Below are positions 8,994 to 17,608 of a stretch of DNA of 64,000 nt, piece by piece. The DNA comes from Mesorhizobium qingshengii (GTDB taxonomy: Bacteria > Pseudomonadota > Alphaproteobacteria > Rhizobiales > Rhizobiaceae). The notes beneath the pieces were generated by a model that did no database searches, had not been told where the DNA came from, and saw only the letters and a list, made by a program, of their open reading frames with translations. Every line of letters starts with the position of its first letter. The first letter of the stretch is position 1. The DNA is taken from NCBI RefSeq assembly GCF_027563465.1, contig NZ_JAPFQA010000012.1:124001-188000 (forward strand). Direction: 5' to 3'. Made by a program: the position numbers and the translations under genes.

Positions 8994-9491
8994 TCAATCT
9001 TTGGAAGGCTTGGCGTTCGAAGGCTTGGGCTCGCGCCGCCAGCCGAAGAGTTCGTCGAAGACGACCAGCGCCGCACCCACCGAGATGAAGGCGTCAGCGA
9101 GGTTGAAGACGGCGAAGGACCAGACCGGCGTGTGGAAAAGGATGTAGTCGATGACGTGGCCGTAGATGGCGCGGTCAATCAGATTGCCGAGCGCGCCGCC
9201 GACGATCAGTGCAAAGCCGGTGCGGGCAAGGATCTGGGACGGCGCTATCCGCGTCGCCAGGAACAGCACGAAGGCAACGACCGCAAGCGAGATGACAATC
9301 AGCCCGATGTCGCCGAAGGAGGAGAACATCGAGAAGGCGATGCCGGTGTTGTAGGTACGAAACAGTGCCAGGAATGGCACGAGATCGAGCTTTTCCTGAA
9401 AGGGCAGGCCCGTCTCGACCAGGTGTTTTACCCACTGGTCGAGCGTTATGGCCGCGACGACGAGCAGCGCGTAGGGGGACCAAGATTTCAC
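8994..9491 (-). CDS. lspA: Lipoprotein signal peptidase (signal peptidase II)
   Basis: LspA cleaves the signal peptide of diacylglyceryl-prolipoproteins in the inner membrane. The 165-aa product has four membrane helices and the two catalytic aspartate regions: GGALGNLIDRAIYGHVIDYI and FAVFNLADAFISVG, plus an early DQWVKH. The start is GTG at 9491, with AAGG about 11 bases upstream. It lies 13 bases after the upstream rRNA methyltransferase gene, forming a likely operon with two methyltransferases and the AcuI-type reductase. Confidence 0.95.
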   Translation of the reverse strand: MKSWSPYALLVVAAITLDQWVKHLVETGLPFQEKLDLVPFLALFRTYNTGIAFSMFSSFGDIGLIVISLAVVAFVLFLATRIAPSQILARTGFALIVGGALGNLIDRAIYGHVIDYILFHTPVWSFAVFNLADAFISVGAALVVFDELFGWRREPKPSNAKPSKD

Positions 9492-9504
9492 GGGCGGGTA
9501 ACCT

Positions 9505-10362
9505 TCATTGCTGGTCCACGATCGGTTCGAGCTTCAGCGCGGCGCGCCGGATCTCGAACAGCATGATGCCGGTGGCGACCGCAAGATTGAGCGAATCGGC
9601 GCGGCCCGCTTGCGGAATCCGCAGCAGCCTGTCGCAACTTGCCGCCAGGCTTTCGGGCAGTCCCTGCTGCTCGTTGCCCATCATCAGCAGCACCGGGCCG
9701 CGGGAAAAATCGACCGAGCGGTAGTCGACGGCGCCTTTGAGGTGGGTGCCGGCGACGAGGCCTGAAAACCCGCCTCGCCAGGCAAGGAAAGCCTCGGTCG
9801 TCGCCTTGACCACCGGCACGGCAAAGATCGAACCCATGGTGGCGCGCACCGTCTCCACGGAGAAAGGATCGGTGGTGTCGCCGACCAGGATGACGCCCCT
9901 GGCGCCGACGGCATCGACGGTGCGGATGACGGTGCCGAGATTGCCAGGATCGCGCACCCGGTCGAGCGCCACCCAGACATCGTCGCTCTGGGCACGGATG
10001 TCCTTCAGCGGCAGGAACTTTTGCGAGAAGACGCCGACCACCATTTGCGGATTGTCGCGGCGCGTGATGGCGACAAGCACCTTTTCCGACACTTCGAGCA
10101 CCGTGCCGCCGGCGGCAACGGTGCGCGCCGCGACCTTCTCCACCGCCGCGTTGCCGCGTCCGGCCTTGGCGAAAACCAATGTCCTGATCTGCCAGCCGAG
10201 ATCGAGCGCATCGATGACCAGCTTCAGTCCCTCGGCCATGAAGGCGTTCTGCTGGTCGCGGAATTTCTTCAGCGCCAGCGCCTTGATGTCCTTGACCAGG
10301 GGGTTGGCGAGGCTGGTGACTTCCTTGACCTGGCCGGGTGCGCCTGCGTGCCGCTCGTTCAT
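9505..10362 (-). CDS. SpoU/TrmH-family RNA 2'-O-methyltransferase
   Basis: The 285-aa protein has an N-terminal RNA-binding substrate domain (about residues 15-110) and a knotted SPOUT methyltransferase domain with the three signature motifs: ALDRVRDPGNLGTVIRT, LLMMGNEQQGL and IPQAGRADSLNLAVATGI. It would use SAM to methylate ribose in rRNA or tRNA; the exact site cannot be told. The stop codon of the upstream methyltransferase gene directly abuts this ATG (TGAATG), which implies translational coupling. Confidence 0.9.
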   Translation of the reverse strand: MNERHAGAPGQVKEVTSLANPLVKDIKALALKKFRDQQNAFMAEGLKLVIDALDLGWQIRTLVFAKAGRGNAAVEKVAARTVAAGGTVLEVSEKVLVAITRRDNPQMVVGVFSQKFLPLKDIRAQSDDVWVALDRVRDPGNLGTVIRTVDAVGARGVILVGDTTDPFSVETVRATMGSIFAVPVVKATTEAFLAWRGGFSGLVAGTHLKGAVDYRSVDFSRGPVLLMMGNEQQGLPESLAASCDRLLRIPQAGRADSLNLAVATGIMLFEIRRAALKLEPIVDQQ

Positions 10363-11445
10363 TCAGGCCACCCAGCGCGAGAAAAGCGACGTGGAAAGCG
10401 CGCGGCCGGCGGATTTCTCGCGAATGATCAACTCTCCCGATTCGACCTTGCCGCCCATGCCGGCAAAGGTGTCGCGCATCAAGGCATGGATGGCGAAGAA
10501 CGAGGCGCGGATCGAATAGGCGGTCAGCACCACCGCAAGCGGCTTCGGCGTCAGGATCGAGCGGCAAAGGTCGGTCAGATCAGGCAGGTCCTCGAACAGT
10601 TGCCAGACCTCGCCCCTGGGACCGCGGCCATAGGCCGGCGGATCGAACAGGATAATATCATAGCGGCTGCCGCGGCGTTCCTCGCGCTCGGCGAATTTCA
10701 CCGCGTCGTCGACGATCCAGCGGATCGGCTTGCTGCCGAGCCCGGCCATCTCCTGGTTTTCACGGGCCCAGCCGATGGCCTTCTTCGAGGCATCGACATG
10801 GGTGACCTCGGCGCCGGCGCGGGCCGCCACCAGCGAGGCAAGACCGGTGTAACCGAACAGGTTCAGCACCTTGACCGGCCGCTTGGCCGCCGCGATCAGC
10901 CCGGCCATGTGGTCCCAGTGCGAGGCCTGCTCGGGGAAGACGCCGACATGGCGAAACGAGGTGAAACGGCCGAGATAGTCGATGCCGTCATGCTTCATCG
11001 GCCAGGTCTCGCCCAGCGGCGTCCTGGGGAAACGCCAGCGGCCGATGCCTTCCTCGTCGGTGTCGCCGGTGAAGATCGCGTCGGCGCGCTCCCAGTCCTT
11101 TGCCGGCAACGCCTTTTGCCAGATCGCCTGGCCCTCGGGCCGCACGATGCGGTAAGGGCCATATTGTTCGAGCTTCTGCCCGGCGCCGCTGTCGAGCAGC
11201 GCATAGTCGGCATTCGGCGCCACTTCGAGGATCACAGGAAGATGCTCGGTGGGCAGAGCGCCGTCGCGGCGGGCAAGGACGCGCGGCGCTGGTTTCGGCT
11301 CGGAGCGGTCATCGGCTCTGGCTTCCCGTTCGCGCGGCCTGGTGTCCGGCTGTGCCGTCGCGCGCCCCTCATGCGGGCGCGCCTCTCCGGCTCCGCCCTT
11401 GGCGGGCGGGCGGTTGTCGCGGCGTTTGTCGCGAAAAGACTTCAA
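10363..11445 (-). CDS. Class I SAM-dependent methyltransferase (RlmI/SmtA-like)
   Basis: After an Arg/Pro/Ala-rich, probably disordered N-terminus of about 60 residues comes a Rossmann methyltransferase with SAM motif I VLNLFGYTGLASLVAARAG, an acidic motif THVDAS and the catalytic-type FDPPAYGRG. This arrangement resembles rRNA m5C methyltransferases of the RlmI type, though there is no visible PUA domain. No ATG exists before MKHDG; the TTG at 11445, with GGAG about 10 bases upstream, is the best start, giving 360 aa. An upstream TTG at 11502 is the alternative. It is the first gene of the methyltransferase-lspA cluster. Confidence 0.8.
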   Translation of the reverse strand: MKSFRDKRRDNRPPAKGGAGEARPHEGRATAQPDTRPREREARADDRSEPKPAPRVLARRDGALPTEHLPVILEVAPNADYALLDSGAGQKLEQYGPYRIVRPEGQAIWQKALPAKDWERADAIFTGDTDEEGIGRWRFPRTPLGETWPMKHDGIDYLGRFTSFRHVGVFPEQASHWDHMAGLIAAAKRPVKVLNLFGYTGLASLVAARAGAEVTHVDASKKAIGWARENQEMAGLGSKPIRWIVDDAVKFAEREERRGSRYDIILFDPPAYGRGPRGEVWQLFEDLPDLTDLCRSILTPKPLAVVLTAYSIRASFFAIHALMRDTFAGMGGKVESGELIIREKSAGRALSTSLFSRWVA

Positions 11446-11581
11446 GCAGGAGCATCTCCGAGCGGCGTGGCCGCTTTTGGCATAGGGCAACCGGCTTCGC
11501 AACCAAGTCCGGCGCGCCAGCCTCTCCAGTTCATGTCGTCTGGTGATGGACCAATGTCAAAGAAACAGGCAAATCTACCAG

Positions 11582-12271
11582 ATGTCCCGCTCAGAACGCC
11601 TGCTCGACCTGATCCAGTGCCTGCGCCGGCACCGCCGGCCAGTGAGCGGGCAGGCGCTGGCCGATGAGCTCGGGATTTCGATCCGCACGCTCTACCGCGA
11701 CATCGCCACGCTGCAGGGGCAGGGCGCACCCATCGAGGGTGAGGCGGGGCTGGGCTATGTGCTCAAGCCCGGCTTCATGCTGCCGCCGCTGATGTTCAGC
11801 GACGAGGAGATCGAAGCCATCGTGCTTGGCTCGCGCTGGGTCGCCAAGCAGCCGGACCAGCGTCTTTCGGCCGCCGCCACCAACGCGCTGGCCAAGATCG
11901 CCGCCGTGCTGCCGGACGATCTGCGCGAGGACCTCGATGCATCGACGCTGCTGGTCGGTCCGCCCGCCAAGGCTGTCGAAGGCATCGATCTCGGCCTGGT
12001 GCGGCAGGCTATCCGCAATGAACGCAAGCTTGGCTTTCTCTACCGCGATGCCGGCGGCGCCGCCTCCGAACGGGTGGTCTGGCCGTTTGCACTGGGCTTC
12101 TTCGACAAGGTGCGGGTGGTGGTGGCGTGGTGCGAGATGCGGCAGGATTTCCGCCATTTTCGCGCCGACCGCATCGCGCAACTCGAAGCCACCGACATGC
12201 GCTATCCGCGCCGTCGCCAGGCGCTGCTCAAGGAATGGCGGGCAACGCTCGACAAGCCGCGCGGCTCATGA
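11582..12271 (+). CDS. YafY-type HTH and WYL-domain transcriptional regulator
   Basis: The 229-aa product begins with a DeoR-like winged helix (MSRSERLLDLIQCLRR ... ELGISIRTLYRDIATLQ) and ends in a WYL ligand-sensing domain (LGFLYRDAGG ... RVVWPFALGF ... RHFRADRIAQLE). The ATG at 11582 (MSRSERLL) matches the usual family start; an ATG 13 codons upstream is possible. It is followed after 75 bases by VOC and EVE-domain genes on the same strand, a frequent neighbourhood for YafY regulators of small-molecule stress genes (inference). Confidence 0.88.
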   Translation: MSRSERLLDLIQCLRRHRRPVSGQALADELGISIRTLYRDIATLQGQGAPIEGEAGLGYVLKPGFMLPPLMFSDEEIEAIVLGSRWVAKQPDQRLSAAATNALAKIAAVLPDDLREDLDASTLLVGPPAKAVEGIDLGLVRQAIRNERKLGFLYRDAGGAASERVVWPFALGFFDKVRVVVAWCEMRQDFRHFRADRIAQLEATDMRYPRRRQALLKEWRATLDKPRGS

Positions 12272-12346
12272 TGGCTACTGCCAGAATCTGACAGCAGGCT
12301 GTCCTACGTTCGCCAAGTCGAAACGCTGAACCTTGGAGAGCAATTC

Positions 12347-12742
12347 ATGACACCCCCGAATTTCGTCATCCTCTATGTCGACCAGCCGCAGCGGAGCGGC
12401 GCCTTCTACGGCGCGCTGCTCGGCCGTGAGCCGGTCGAAAGCTCAGCCACTTTCGTCCTGTTCGTGCTCGACAACGGCTTCAAGCTCGGCCTCTGGTCGC
12501 GCCATACGGTGGAGCCGGCGGCGTCGGCCGCGGGTGGCGGCGCCGAGATCGTCTTTGCGCTGGATACGCCTGACGCGGTCGATGCCGCCCATGCGGATTG
12601 GGCAGGGCGCGGGCTGAAGATCCTGCAGGCTCCGACCAACCTCGATTTCGGCCGCACTTTCGTTGCGCTCGATCCCGACAGCCACCGCCTGCGCGTCTAC
12701 TGGCTGTCCGATGGGGAACAGGCCAATGGGGGGCAGAAATGA
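12347..12742 (+). CDS. VOC-family (glyoxalase/bleomycin-resistance fold) protein
   Basis: The 131-aa protein shows the paired beta-alpha-beta-beta-beta modules of the vicinal oxygen chelate fold: NFVILYVDQPQRSGAFYGALLG at the start and TFVALDPDSHRLRVYWL at the end. The substrate is unknown. Its stop codon overlaps the next start by four bases (ATGA), so the pair is translationally coupled. Confidence 0.85.
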   Translation: MTPPNFVILYVDQPQRSGAFYGALLGREPVESSATFVLFVLDNGFKLGLWSRHTVEPAASAAGGGAEIVFALDTPDAVDAAHADWAGRGLKILQAPTNLDFGRTFVALDPDSHRLRVYWLSDGEQANGGQK

Positions 12743-13176
12743 GCGCCTACTGGATCGCGGTGGCGTCGGCCGAGCATGTCCGGCGCGGCCGCGCCGCCGG
12801 CTTCATGCAGGTCAATCACGGCAAGGCGGCACCCCTGCGCCGCGTCAAGCCCGGCGATGGCATCATCTATTATTCGCCGACCACCATCTTGGGCGAGAAA
12901 GATGGCCTGCAGGCTTTCACGGCGATCGGCACCGTGCGGGAAGGCGAGCCCTATCAGGGCGAGATGGGCGGCGGCTTCACGCCGTTCCGCCGCGATGTCG
13001 AGTGGGCGAGGGCTGAGGAAACATCGATCAAGCCGCTGCTCGACAGGCTGGAATTTACCGCCGGCAGGTCGAACTGGGGGTATCAGCTTCGCTTTGGCCT
13101 GTTTTCGATCAGCGCGGCTGATTTCGCCCTGATCGCAGAGGCGATGGGCGCCCAAAAGATCGCGGCGGTGAACTAG
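12739..13176 (+). CDS. EVE-domain protein
   Basis: The 145-aa protein is a single EVE domain: YWIAVASAEHVRRGRAAGFMQVNHGK, a PGDGIIYYSP loop and the central FTAIGTVREGEPYQ strand pair. EVE domains share the PUA-like fold and bind modified bases or RNA; stand-alone members have no settled role. It overlaps the VOC gene by four bases and its end overlaps the end of the convergent ornithine-cyclodeaminase gene by four bases. Confidence 0.88.
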   Translation: MSAYWIAVASAEHVRRGRAAGFMQVNHGKAAPLRRVKPGDGIIYYSPTTILGEKDGLQAFTAIGTVREGEPYQGEMGGGFTPFRRDVEWARAEETSIKPLLDRLEFTAGRSNWGYQLRFGLFSISAADFALIAEAMGAQKIAAVN

Positions 13177-14138
13177 GCCTTGAGCGCCTTGTAGACGGCG
13201 ATGCCGGCGGCAAGATCCTCAAGCGCCGCGCCGACCGACTTGAACAGCGTGATCTCACCGGCGTTTTCGCGCCCCTTTTTCTGGCCGCGCGCGAGTTCAT
13301 GCAGGTCGGCGACGATGGCTTCCGGCTTCAGCACGCCTGAGGCCAGCGGCTGGACGATGTCGCCGGCTTCCTTGGTGGCGCCGGCGCGGGTGTCGACATA
13401 GACGCGCGCGAGCCTGATCGCGTCGTCATCGCTTTCGCGCATCATCGGAGTAAACCCGCCGACCAGGTCAACATGGGTTCCCGGCCGCAACAGCGCGCCC
13501 TTGATCAATGGCGTCGTCGTGATCGTCGCCGAGGAGACGATGTCGGCCTGCCCAAGTTCGGCATCGAGGTCACTCGCGGCGCTGGCCGCGAAGCCTTCGG
13601 CGCGCAGGTCGGCCGCGACCTTCTCGGCATTGGCCTGCGTGCGGTTCCAGATGCGGATGGTCTTGACCGGCCGCACGGCGCAATGCGCCTTGGCAAGGAA
13701 CGGCGACAGCGCGCCGGCGCCGACCACAAGCAGCCGCGAGGCATCGTCGCGGGCGAGATAGGAGGCCGCGAGCGCCGAGGCACAGGCCGTGCGCCACTGT
13801 GTCAGCCGTTGGCCGTCGATCAAGGCTTCGGGTTCGCCGGTGGCGCCATTGAGCAAGAGATAGAGCCCCATCACCGCTGGCTTGCCGATGGCGTTGTTGT
13901 CGGGCGAGACGGTGACGATCTTGACGCCGACGTGACCACCGGCCGAGCTGCCGGCCGCGTGGAAATCGGTCCAGGCCGGCATCAGGAGCAAGGTCGAGGC
14001 GGCGCCGTCGGGCCGCTCGACCGTATGATGATGCCTGATCGGCTGCACCGCACCCTCGCGAAACGCCGTGCGCAGCGTCTCGACCAGTCCGGGAAAGGTC
14101 AGCGCACGATCGACCTCGGCGGCCGAAATGGTCAGCAT
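13173..14138 (-). CDS. Ornithine cyclodeaminase / mu-crystallin family protein
   Basis: A 321-aa Rossmann protein with GKPAVMGLYLLLNGATGEPEALIDG, the substrate-binding R in LTQWRTACASALAASYLA, an NAD site LVVGAGALSPFLAKAH and GADIVSSATITTTPL-like sequence (QADIVSSATITTTP). Family members include ornithine cyclodeaminase, alanine dehydrogenase and ketimine reductases, so the substrate is left open. It starts 31 bases upstream of the lapA end codon region on the minus strand and could be read from the sppA-ihfB-lapA operon. Confidence 0.88.
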   Translation of the reverse strand: MLTISAAEVDRALTFPGLVETLRTAFREGAVQPIRHHHTVERPDGAASTLLLMPAWTDFHAAGSSAGGHVGVKIVTVSPDNNAIGKPAVMGLYLLLNGATGEPEALIDGQRLTQWRTACASALAASYLARDDASRLLVVGAGALSPFLAKAHCAVRPVKTIRIWNRTQANAEKVAADLRAEGFAASAASDLDAELGQADIVSSATITTTPLIKGALLRPGTHVDLVGGFTPMMRESDDDAIRLARVYVDTRAGATKEAGDIVQPLASGVLKPEAIVADLHELARGQKKGRENAGEITLFKSVGAALEDLAAGIAVYKALKA

Positions 14139-14175
14139 GGAAAACTCCGTGGAAAGAAAACCGCCGTCCGGCGGT

Positions 14176-14544
14176 TCAAGTGGTCGGCTTCGGCAATGCC
14201 GGTCCCTGGGCCGGTCCGTGGGCCGAGCTCGGGGCCGGGCCTTGCGGTGCCGAGGGCGTGCGGCCGACCGCCTGACGCAGGTTTTCGGCTTCGACGCCGC
14301 GCTGGCGCGCCAGCTTGCGGTAGCGGCCCTGTTTGATCCAGGTCGCCAGGCTGCCGACGATCATGCCGATGGCGAGGGCCAGGAACAGGAAGATGAACAG
14401 CGGCAGGGTCAGCGTCAGCTTAGGATTGCCGGGATTGAACGGGTCCAGGGTGAAGGCGACCAGTTCGCGGTTGGCGACGGCGAGCGCGATCAGGATGATC
14501 GCCAGGGGCACGAAGACCACGATGAGCATGAAGCGATTGAACAT
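14176..14544 (-). CDS. lapA: LapA-domain (DUF1049) membrane protein
   Basis: The 122-aa protein has two membrane helices (about residues 5-25 and 45-68), followed by a basic segment and a Pro/Ala-rich tail. The layout, and the position right after ihfB, fit the LapA family linked to lipopolysaccharide assembly in Escherichia coli; the role in rhizobia is inferred. The intact order sppA-ihfB-lapA supports the call. Confidence 0.8.
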   Translation of the reverse strand: MFNRFMLIVVFVPLAIILIALAVANRELVAFTLDPFNPGNPKLTLTLPLFIFLFLALAIGMIVGSLATWIKQGRYRKLARQRGVEAENLRQAVGRTPSAPQGPAPSSAHGPAQGPALPKPTT

Positions 14545-14602
14545 GATGTTTTCCGTCGGAAGCAGGCCTGTCTGAAAAGGCCGTCTGGCGCTGACGCCGC
14601 GC

Positions 14603-14887
14603 CTACTTGCCGCCGTTCAGCCTTTCACGCAACTCCTTGCCGGTCTTGAAGAACGGCACCCATTTCTCCTCGACCTCGACGGATTCGCCGGTGCGCGGAT
14701 TGCGGCCGGTGCGGGCGGGGCGGTTTTTCACCGAAAAAGCGCCGAAGCCACGCAACTCGACCCGGTTGCCTTCGGCAAGAGCGTCGGTGATCTCATCGAA
14801 GATCGCGCCGACGATGTTTTCGACGTCGCGCAGGAAAAGATGCGGATTGCGCGTGGCAATGATCTGCACAAGTTCGGACTTGATCAT
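14603..14887 (-). CDS. ihfB: Integration host factor beta subunit
   Basis: A 94-aa DNA-bending protein of the HU/IHF family: MIKSELVQIIA, ELRGFGAFSVK, then the DNA-contacting arm RPARTGRNPRTGE with the intercalating Pro, and VPFFKTGKELRERL. The FxxGKELR end and the position after sppA indicate the IHF beta chain rather than HU. It partners with IhfA, encoded elsewhere, in recombination, replication and sigma-54 transcription. RpoN is encoded 4 kb away. Confidence 0.94.
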   Translation of the reverse strand: MIKSELVQIIATRNPHLFLRDVENIVGAIFDEITDALAEGNRVELRGFGAFSVKNRPARTGRNPRTGESVEVEEKWVPFFKTGKELRERLNGGK

Positions 14888-14969
14888 GAGACGTGTCCCC
14901 GTGAAAGCAGTACGGTCAAAATTATGAGGATGATTTTATTTGCTTTTTTCACTCGCCCCAAACGGCATC

Positions 14970-15926
14970 TCAAGGGTGCCAGACGGAAACGAGACCGTCA
15001 AGAAACAAGCGGTCGGCACCGAGTTCGCGAATGACGTCGCCACTGAAGGCCGGCAGACCGAGTGCGCTGCCGATCGTTTGCGCCATCGCCTTCGAGAACA
15101 GGAAACCACCACGCCGTTCCGTATTCTTCCATTCGACCACCTTGAGCTTGGCATCGACGCCCTTGGTCGCCAGCCAGTCGACCGCCTCGGTCTCGCCGCC
15201 GACAGCGTCGATCAGCCCGTTGGCGACGCCCTGGCGGCCGGTGAAGATCGAACCGTCGGCAAGCGCCAGCGCCTGCTCGCGGGTCATCTTGCGGCGCTCG
15301 GCGACGATGCCGACAAACCAGTCATAGCTGTCGAGGATGAGCTTGCGGACCATGGCGCGCTCGTCGTCATTGGTCGGCTTGAAAGGCGAGGGCGAGGCTT
15401 TCAGCGGCGAGGATTTCACTTCCTCCAGCTTGACGCCGAGCTTGTCCATCAGGCCGCTGACGTCGGGATACTGGATCAGCACGCCGATCGAGCCGACAAT
15501 CGAGGTCTTGCGGGCAACGATGTGATCGGCGGCACTCGCGATCATGTAGCCCGCCGATGCGGCGAGCGTGCCGACTTCCGCCACCACCGGCTTGTCGGCG
15601 GCCAGCTTGCGCACCTCTTCATAGATCGATTCACCGCCGACCGTGGTGCCGCCAGGCGAATCGATAGACAGGATCACGCCTTTCACCTTCGACGACAGGC
15701 GGATGGTCTCCAGCCGCTTGATCAGTTCCTCGTCCTCGGTGATGGTGCCTTCGATCCTGACCTTGGCGATATGGTTGACGGCCGAGCCGCTGAAATCGTC
15801 GCCATAGAACCAGGACGAAAGCGCAATCACCCCGAGCGCTACGATGCCGATGGCGACGATGCGCCAGAATGTCAGCTTGCGCCGCAAGCGGCGGCGGTCG
15901 ATGAGGTCGTCGGCTCTCAGTGCCAT
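14970..15926 (-). CDS. sppA: Signal peptide peptidase SppA
   Basis: This 318-aa inner-membrane serine protease has one N-terminal helix (about residues 22-42). It is of the short, single-domain type, and the catalytic Ser lies in VGTLAASAGYMIASAAD with the downstream Lys expected near the SSPLKASPSPFKP region. SIDSPGGTTVGGE and IVGSIGVLIQYPD are the oxyanion and dimer elements. It degrades remnant signal peptides. It is the first gene of the run sppA-ihfB-lapA. Confidence 0.93.
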   Translation of the reverse strand: MALRADDLIDRRRLRRKLTFWRIVAIGIVALGVIALSSWFYGDDFSGSAVNHIAKVRIEGTITEDEELIKRLETIRLSSKVKGVILSIDSPGGTTVGGESIYEEVRKLAADKPVVAEVGTLAASAGYMIASAADHIVARKTSIVGSIGVLIQYPDVSGLMDKLGVKLEEVKSSPLKASPSPFKPTNDDERAMVRKLILDSYDWFVGIVAERRKMTREQALALADGSIFTGRQGVANGLIDAVGGETEAVDWLATKGVDAKLKVVEWKNTERRGGFLFSKAMAQTIGSALGLPAFSGDVIRELGADRLFLDGLVSVWHP

Positions 15927-16326
15927 GGTCAGCCTTTCAGTCGGCGGGAGGAGACGCTTTTAGACCATGATGCTCCCATCTGGAAGCAATTCTCTTTTCT
16001 GTTCGACGAGGCAACCCACGCCGAGGACCAATATATAGCGATTACATCGCCATCCAGATCCCGGATCGATCGGGGTCCGGCCATCTCTCCTCACGAATTT
16101 GTGCGATAAATACGAGCTCGGGTGGCGAGACCGACAGCCGATAAATTTTACGCTGTGCATCCGTTTCTGCTATGAAGCACGGGCAGTTGTGCTGATCTGG
16201 TTTTCGTCTGTACAACTGCGGCTGTCACATTTTTGCAGTTTTCGTCGGCTTGTGCTTGCTTGAAGGCGCCGGAGTCCCACCTATAGGCGGTGCTGCCCGG
16301 CGGGCAGGGTTTAGAAGAAAGCAGTC
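15927..16326. other. Divergent promoter region between sppA and lptC
   Basis: A 400-base gap with no convincing gene; a 66-codon minus frame at 15960-16160 lacks protein-like pattern. AT-richer than its surroundings in 16020-16230. An 8-bp inverted repeat, GCAGTTGT (16183-16190) and ACAACTGC (16212-16219), lies about 110 bases before lptC and could be an operator or a hairpin in the leader. GC-rich GGCGGTGCTGCCCGGCGGGCAGG precedes the lptC start. Confidence 0.4.
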
Positions 16327-17040
16327 ATGTTAGCGCGACCGATTGAACCGACCAGCGCCGAGACGGAGTTGGCTCCCCCGGCGGACGGCCGGACGCGGGG
16401 CGATGCGTTCGACCTCGCGCAGCGTCATTCGCGCCGCGTCCGCGTTCTCAAGTTCGCCGTGCCGCTGGCAGCGGCATTGATCGCCGTCGCTTTCCCGATC
16501 TATTCCTATCTCGCCGCGCCCGTCTCCGTCGCGGTCCAGGCGGAAGGCACTGCTTTTTCCAACGGCAAGCTGGTGATGGCCAACCCCAAGCTCAACGGGT
16601 TCACCAAGCAGAAGCAGCCCTATTCGATGACGGCGCTCCGCGCCATCCAGGACGTCAGCACGCAAGGCATCATCGAACTCGAGGGCATCGACGCCAAGGT
16701 GCCGATCGCGCCTGACAATGTGGCCGCGGTCAAGGCCTCGCACGGCACCTATGATCGCGACGGCAATACGATGAACCTGACCAGCGACGTCACCATCACC
16801 ACAACCGACGGCATGCAGGCCAAGTTCAAATCGGTCTTCCTCGACATGGGCAAAGGCACTATGAAGACCGGAGATCCGGTCGATGTCAGCCGTGGCGGAT
16901 CGCGGATCACGGCGGATTCGATGTCGGTCCGGGACAATGGCAGGGTTCTGGTGTTCGAGAACAAAGTGCGCGTCAACATCGATTCCGCCGCCTTGAAGAC
17001 GGCAGAGGGAAACAGCGGAGAAACCAATGCGGCTCAGTAG
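16327..17040 (+). CDS. lptC: LPS export protein LptC
   Basis: LptC is the bitopic inner-membrane component of the Lpt bridge that hands lipopolysaccharide from LptBFG to LptA. The 237-aa product has a cytoplasmic N-tail of about 40 residues, one membrane helix (about 42-62) and a periplasmic beta-jellyroll domain (GIDAKVPI, VTITTTDGMQAKFKSVFLDMGKG). It is longer than the enterobacterial protein, as usual in alphaproteobacteria. The reading frame overlaps lptA by 14 bases. Confidence 0.9.
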   Translation: MLARPIEPTSAETELAPPADGRTRGDAFDLAQRHSRRVRVLKFAVPLAAALIAVAFPIYSYLAAPVSVAVQAEGTAFSNGKLVMANPKLNGFTKQKQPYSMTALRAIQDVSTQGIIELEGIDAKVPIAPDNVAAVKASHGTYDRDGNTMNLTSDVTITTTDGMQAKFKSVFLDMGKGTMKTGDPVDVSRGGSRITADSMSVRDNGRVLVFENKVRVNIDSAALKTAEGNSGETNAAQ

Positions 17041-17608
17041 TTCGACGCGGCTTGCGGCTGCAACTTCGGCGTTGCTGCTGCTCGGGCTGGTGCCGTCATC
17101 GGCGCAGTCCACCAGCCAGTCAGGTCTCAAACTGTCCGGCGACAAGCCCATACAGATCGAGAGCGACAAGCTCGAGGTCCGGCAGGCGGAGAGTGTCGCC
17201 GTGTTCACGGGCAATGTCAGCGTCGTCCAGGGGCCGACCCTGCTCAAGGCCGGCAAGATGACGGTGTATTACGTCAAGGATCCCAACGCCGCGGCCAAGG
17301 GCACGGAAGCCACCGGAGCGGCGATGACGGGCTCGGCCAACATCGATCACCTTGAGATTTCCGACAAGGTTTACATCAAGTCCGATGCGCAGATCGCGAC
17401 CGGCGATCAAGGCAGCTTCGACATGAAGAGCCAGGTGCTGGTGCTGTCGGGCAAAAAGGTCGTTCTGTCGCAAAACGACAACGTGCTGGTGGGCTGCAAG
17501 CTCACCGTGCAGATGAAAAGCGGGCTGGCCCAGGTTGATCCATGCGCCGGCCAGCGCGTCCAGATGTCGATCACCCCGCCGCCGAAATCGGGAGCGACGA
17601 ACCCCTGA
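17027..17608 (+). CDS. lptA: LPS transport protein LptA
   Basis: The 193-aa periplasmic protein has a signal peptide (about residues 1-27, ending in SSAQS) and an OstA-like domain: DKPIQIESDKLEVRQAESVAVFTGNVSVVQG, then MTVYYVK and IKSDAQIATGDQGSFDM. It forms the periplasmic filament connecting LptC with LptD. The ATG lies inside the lptC end, and its stop overlaps the lptB start by one base (TGATG), so lptCAB are coupled. Confidence 0.92.
   Translation: MRLSSSTRLAAATSALLLLGLVPSSAQSTSQSGLKLSGDKPIQIESDKLEVRQAESVAVFTGNVSVVQGPTLLKAGKMTVYYVKDPNAAAKGTEATGAAMTGSANIDHLEISDKVYIKSDAQIATGDQGSFDMKSQVLVLSGKKVVLSQNDNVLVGCKLTVQMKSGLAQVDPCAGQRVQMSITPPPKSGATNP

Noticed and set aside
10021..11667. A 548-codon plus-strand open frame
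   Set aside because: Antisense to two methyltransferase genes with clear motifs; its residues are Arg/Gly/Ala-rich noise expected in high-GC DNA.
15960..16160. Minus-strand 66-codon frame upstream of sppA
   Set aside because: No recognisable domain or ribosome site; lies in a divergent promoter region.
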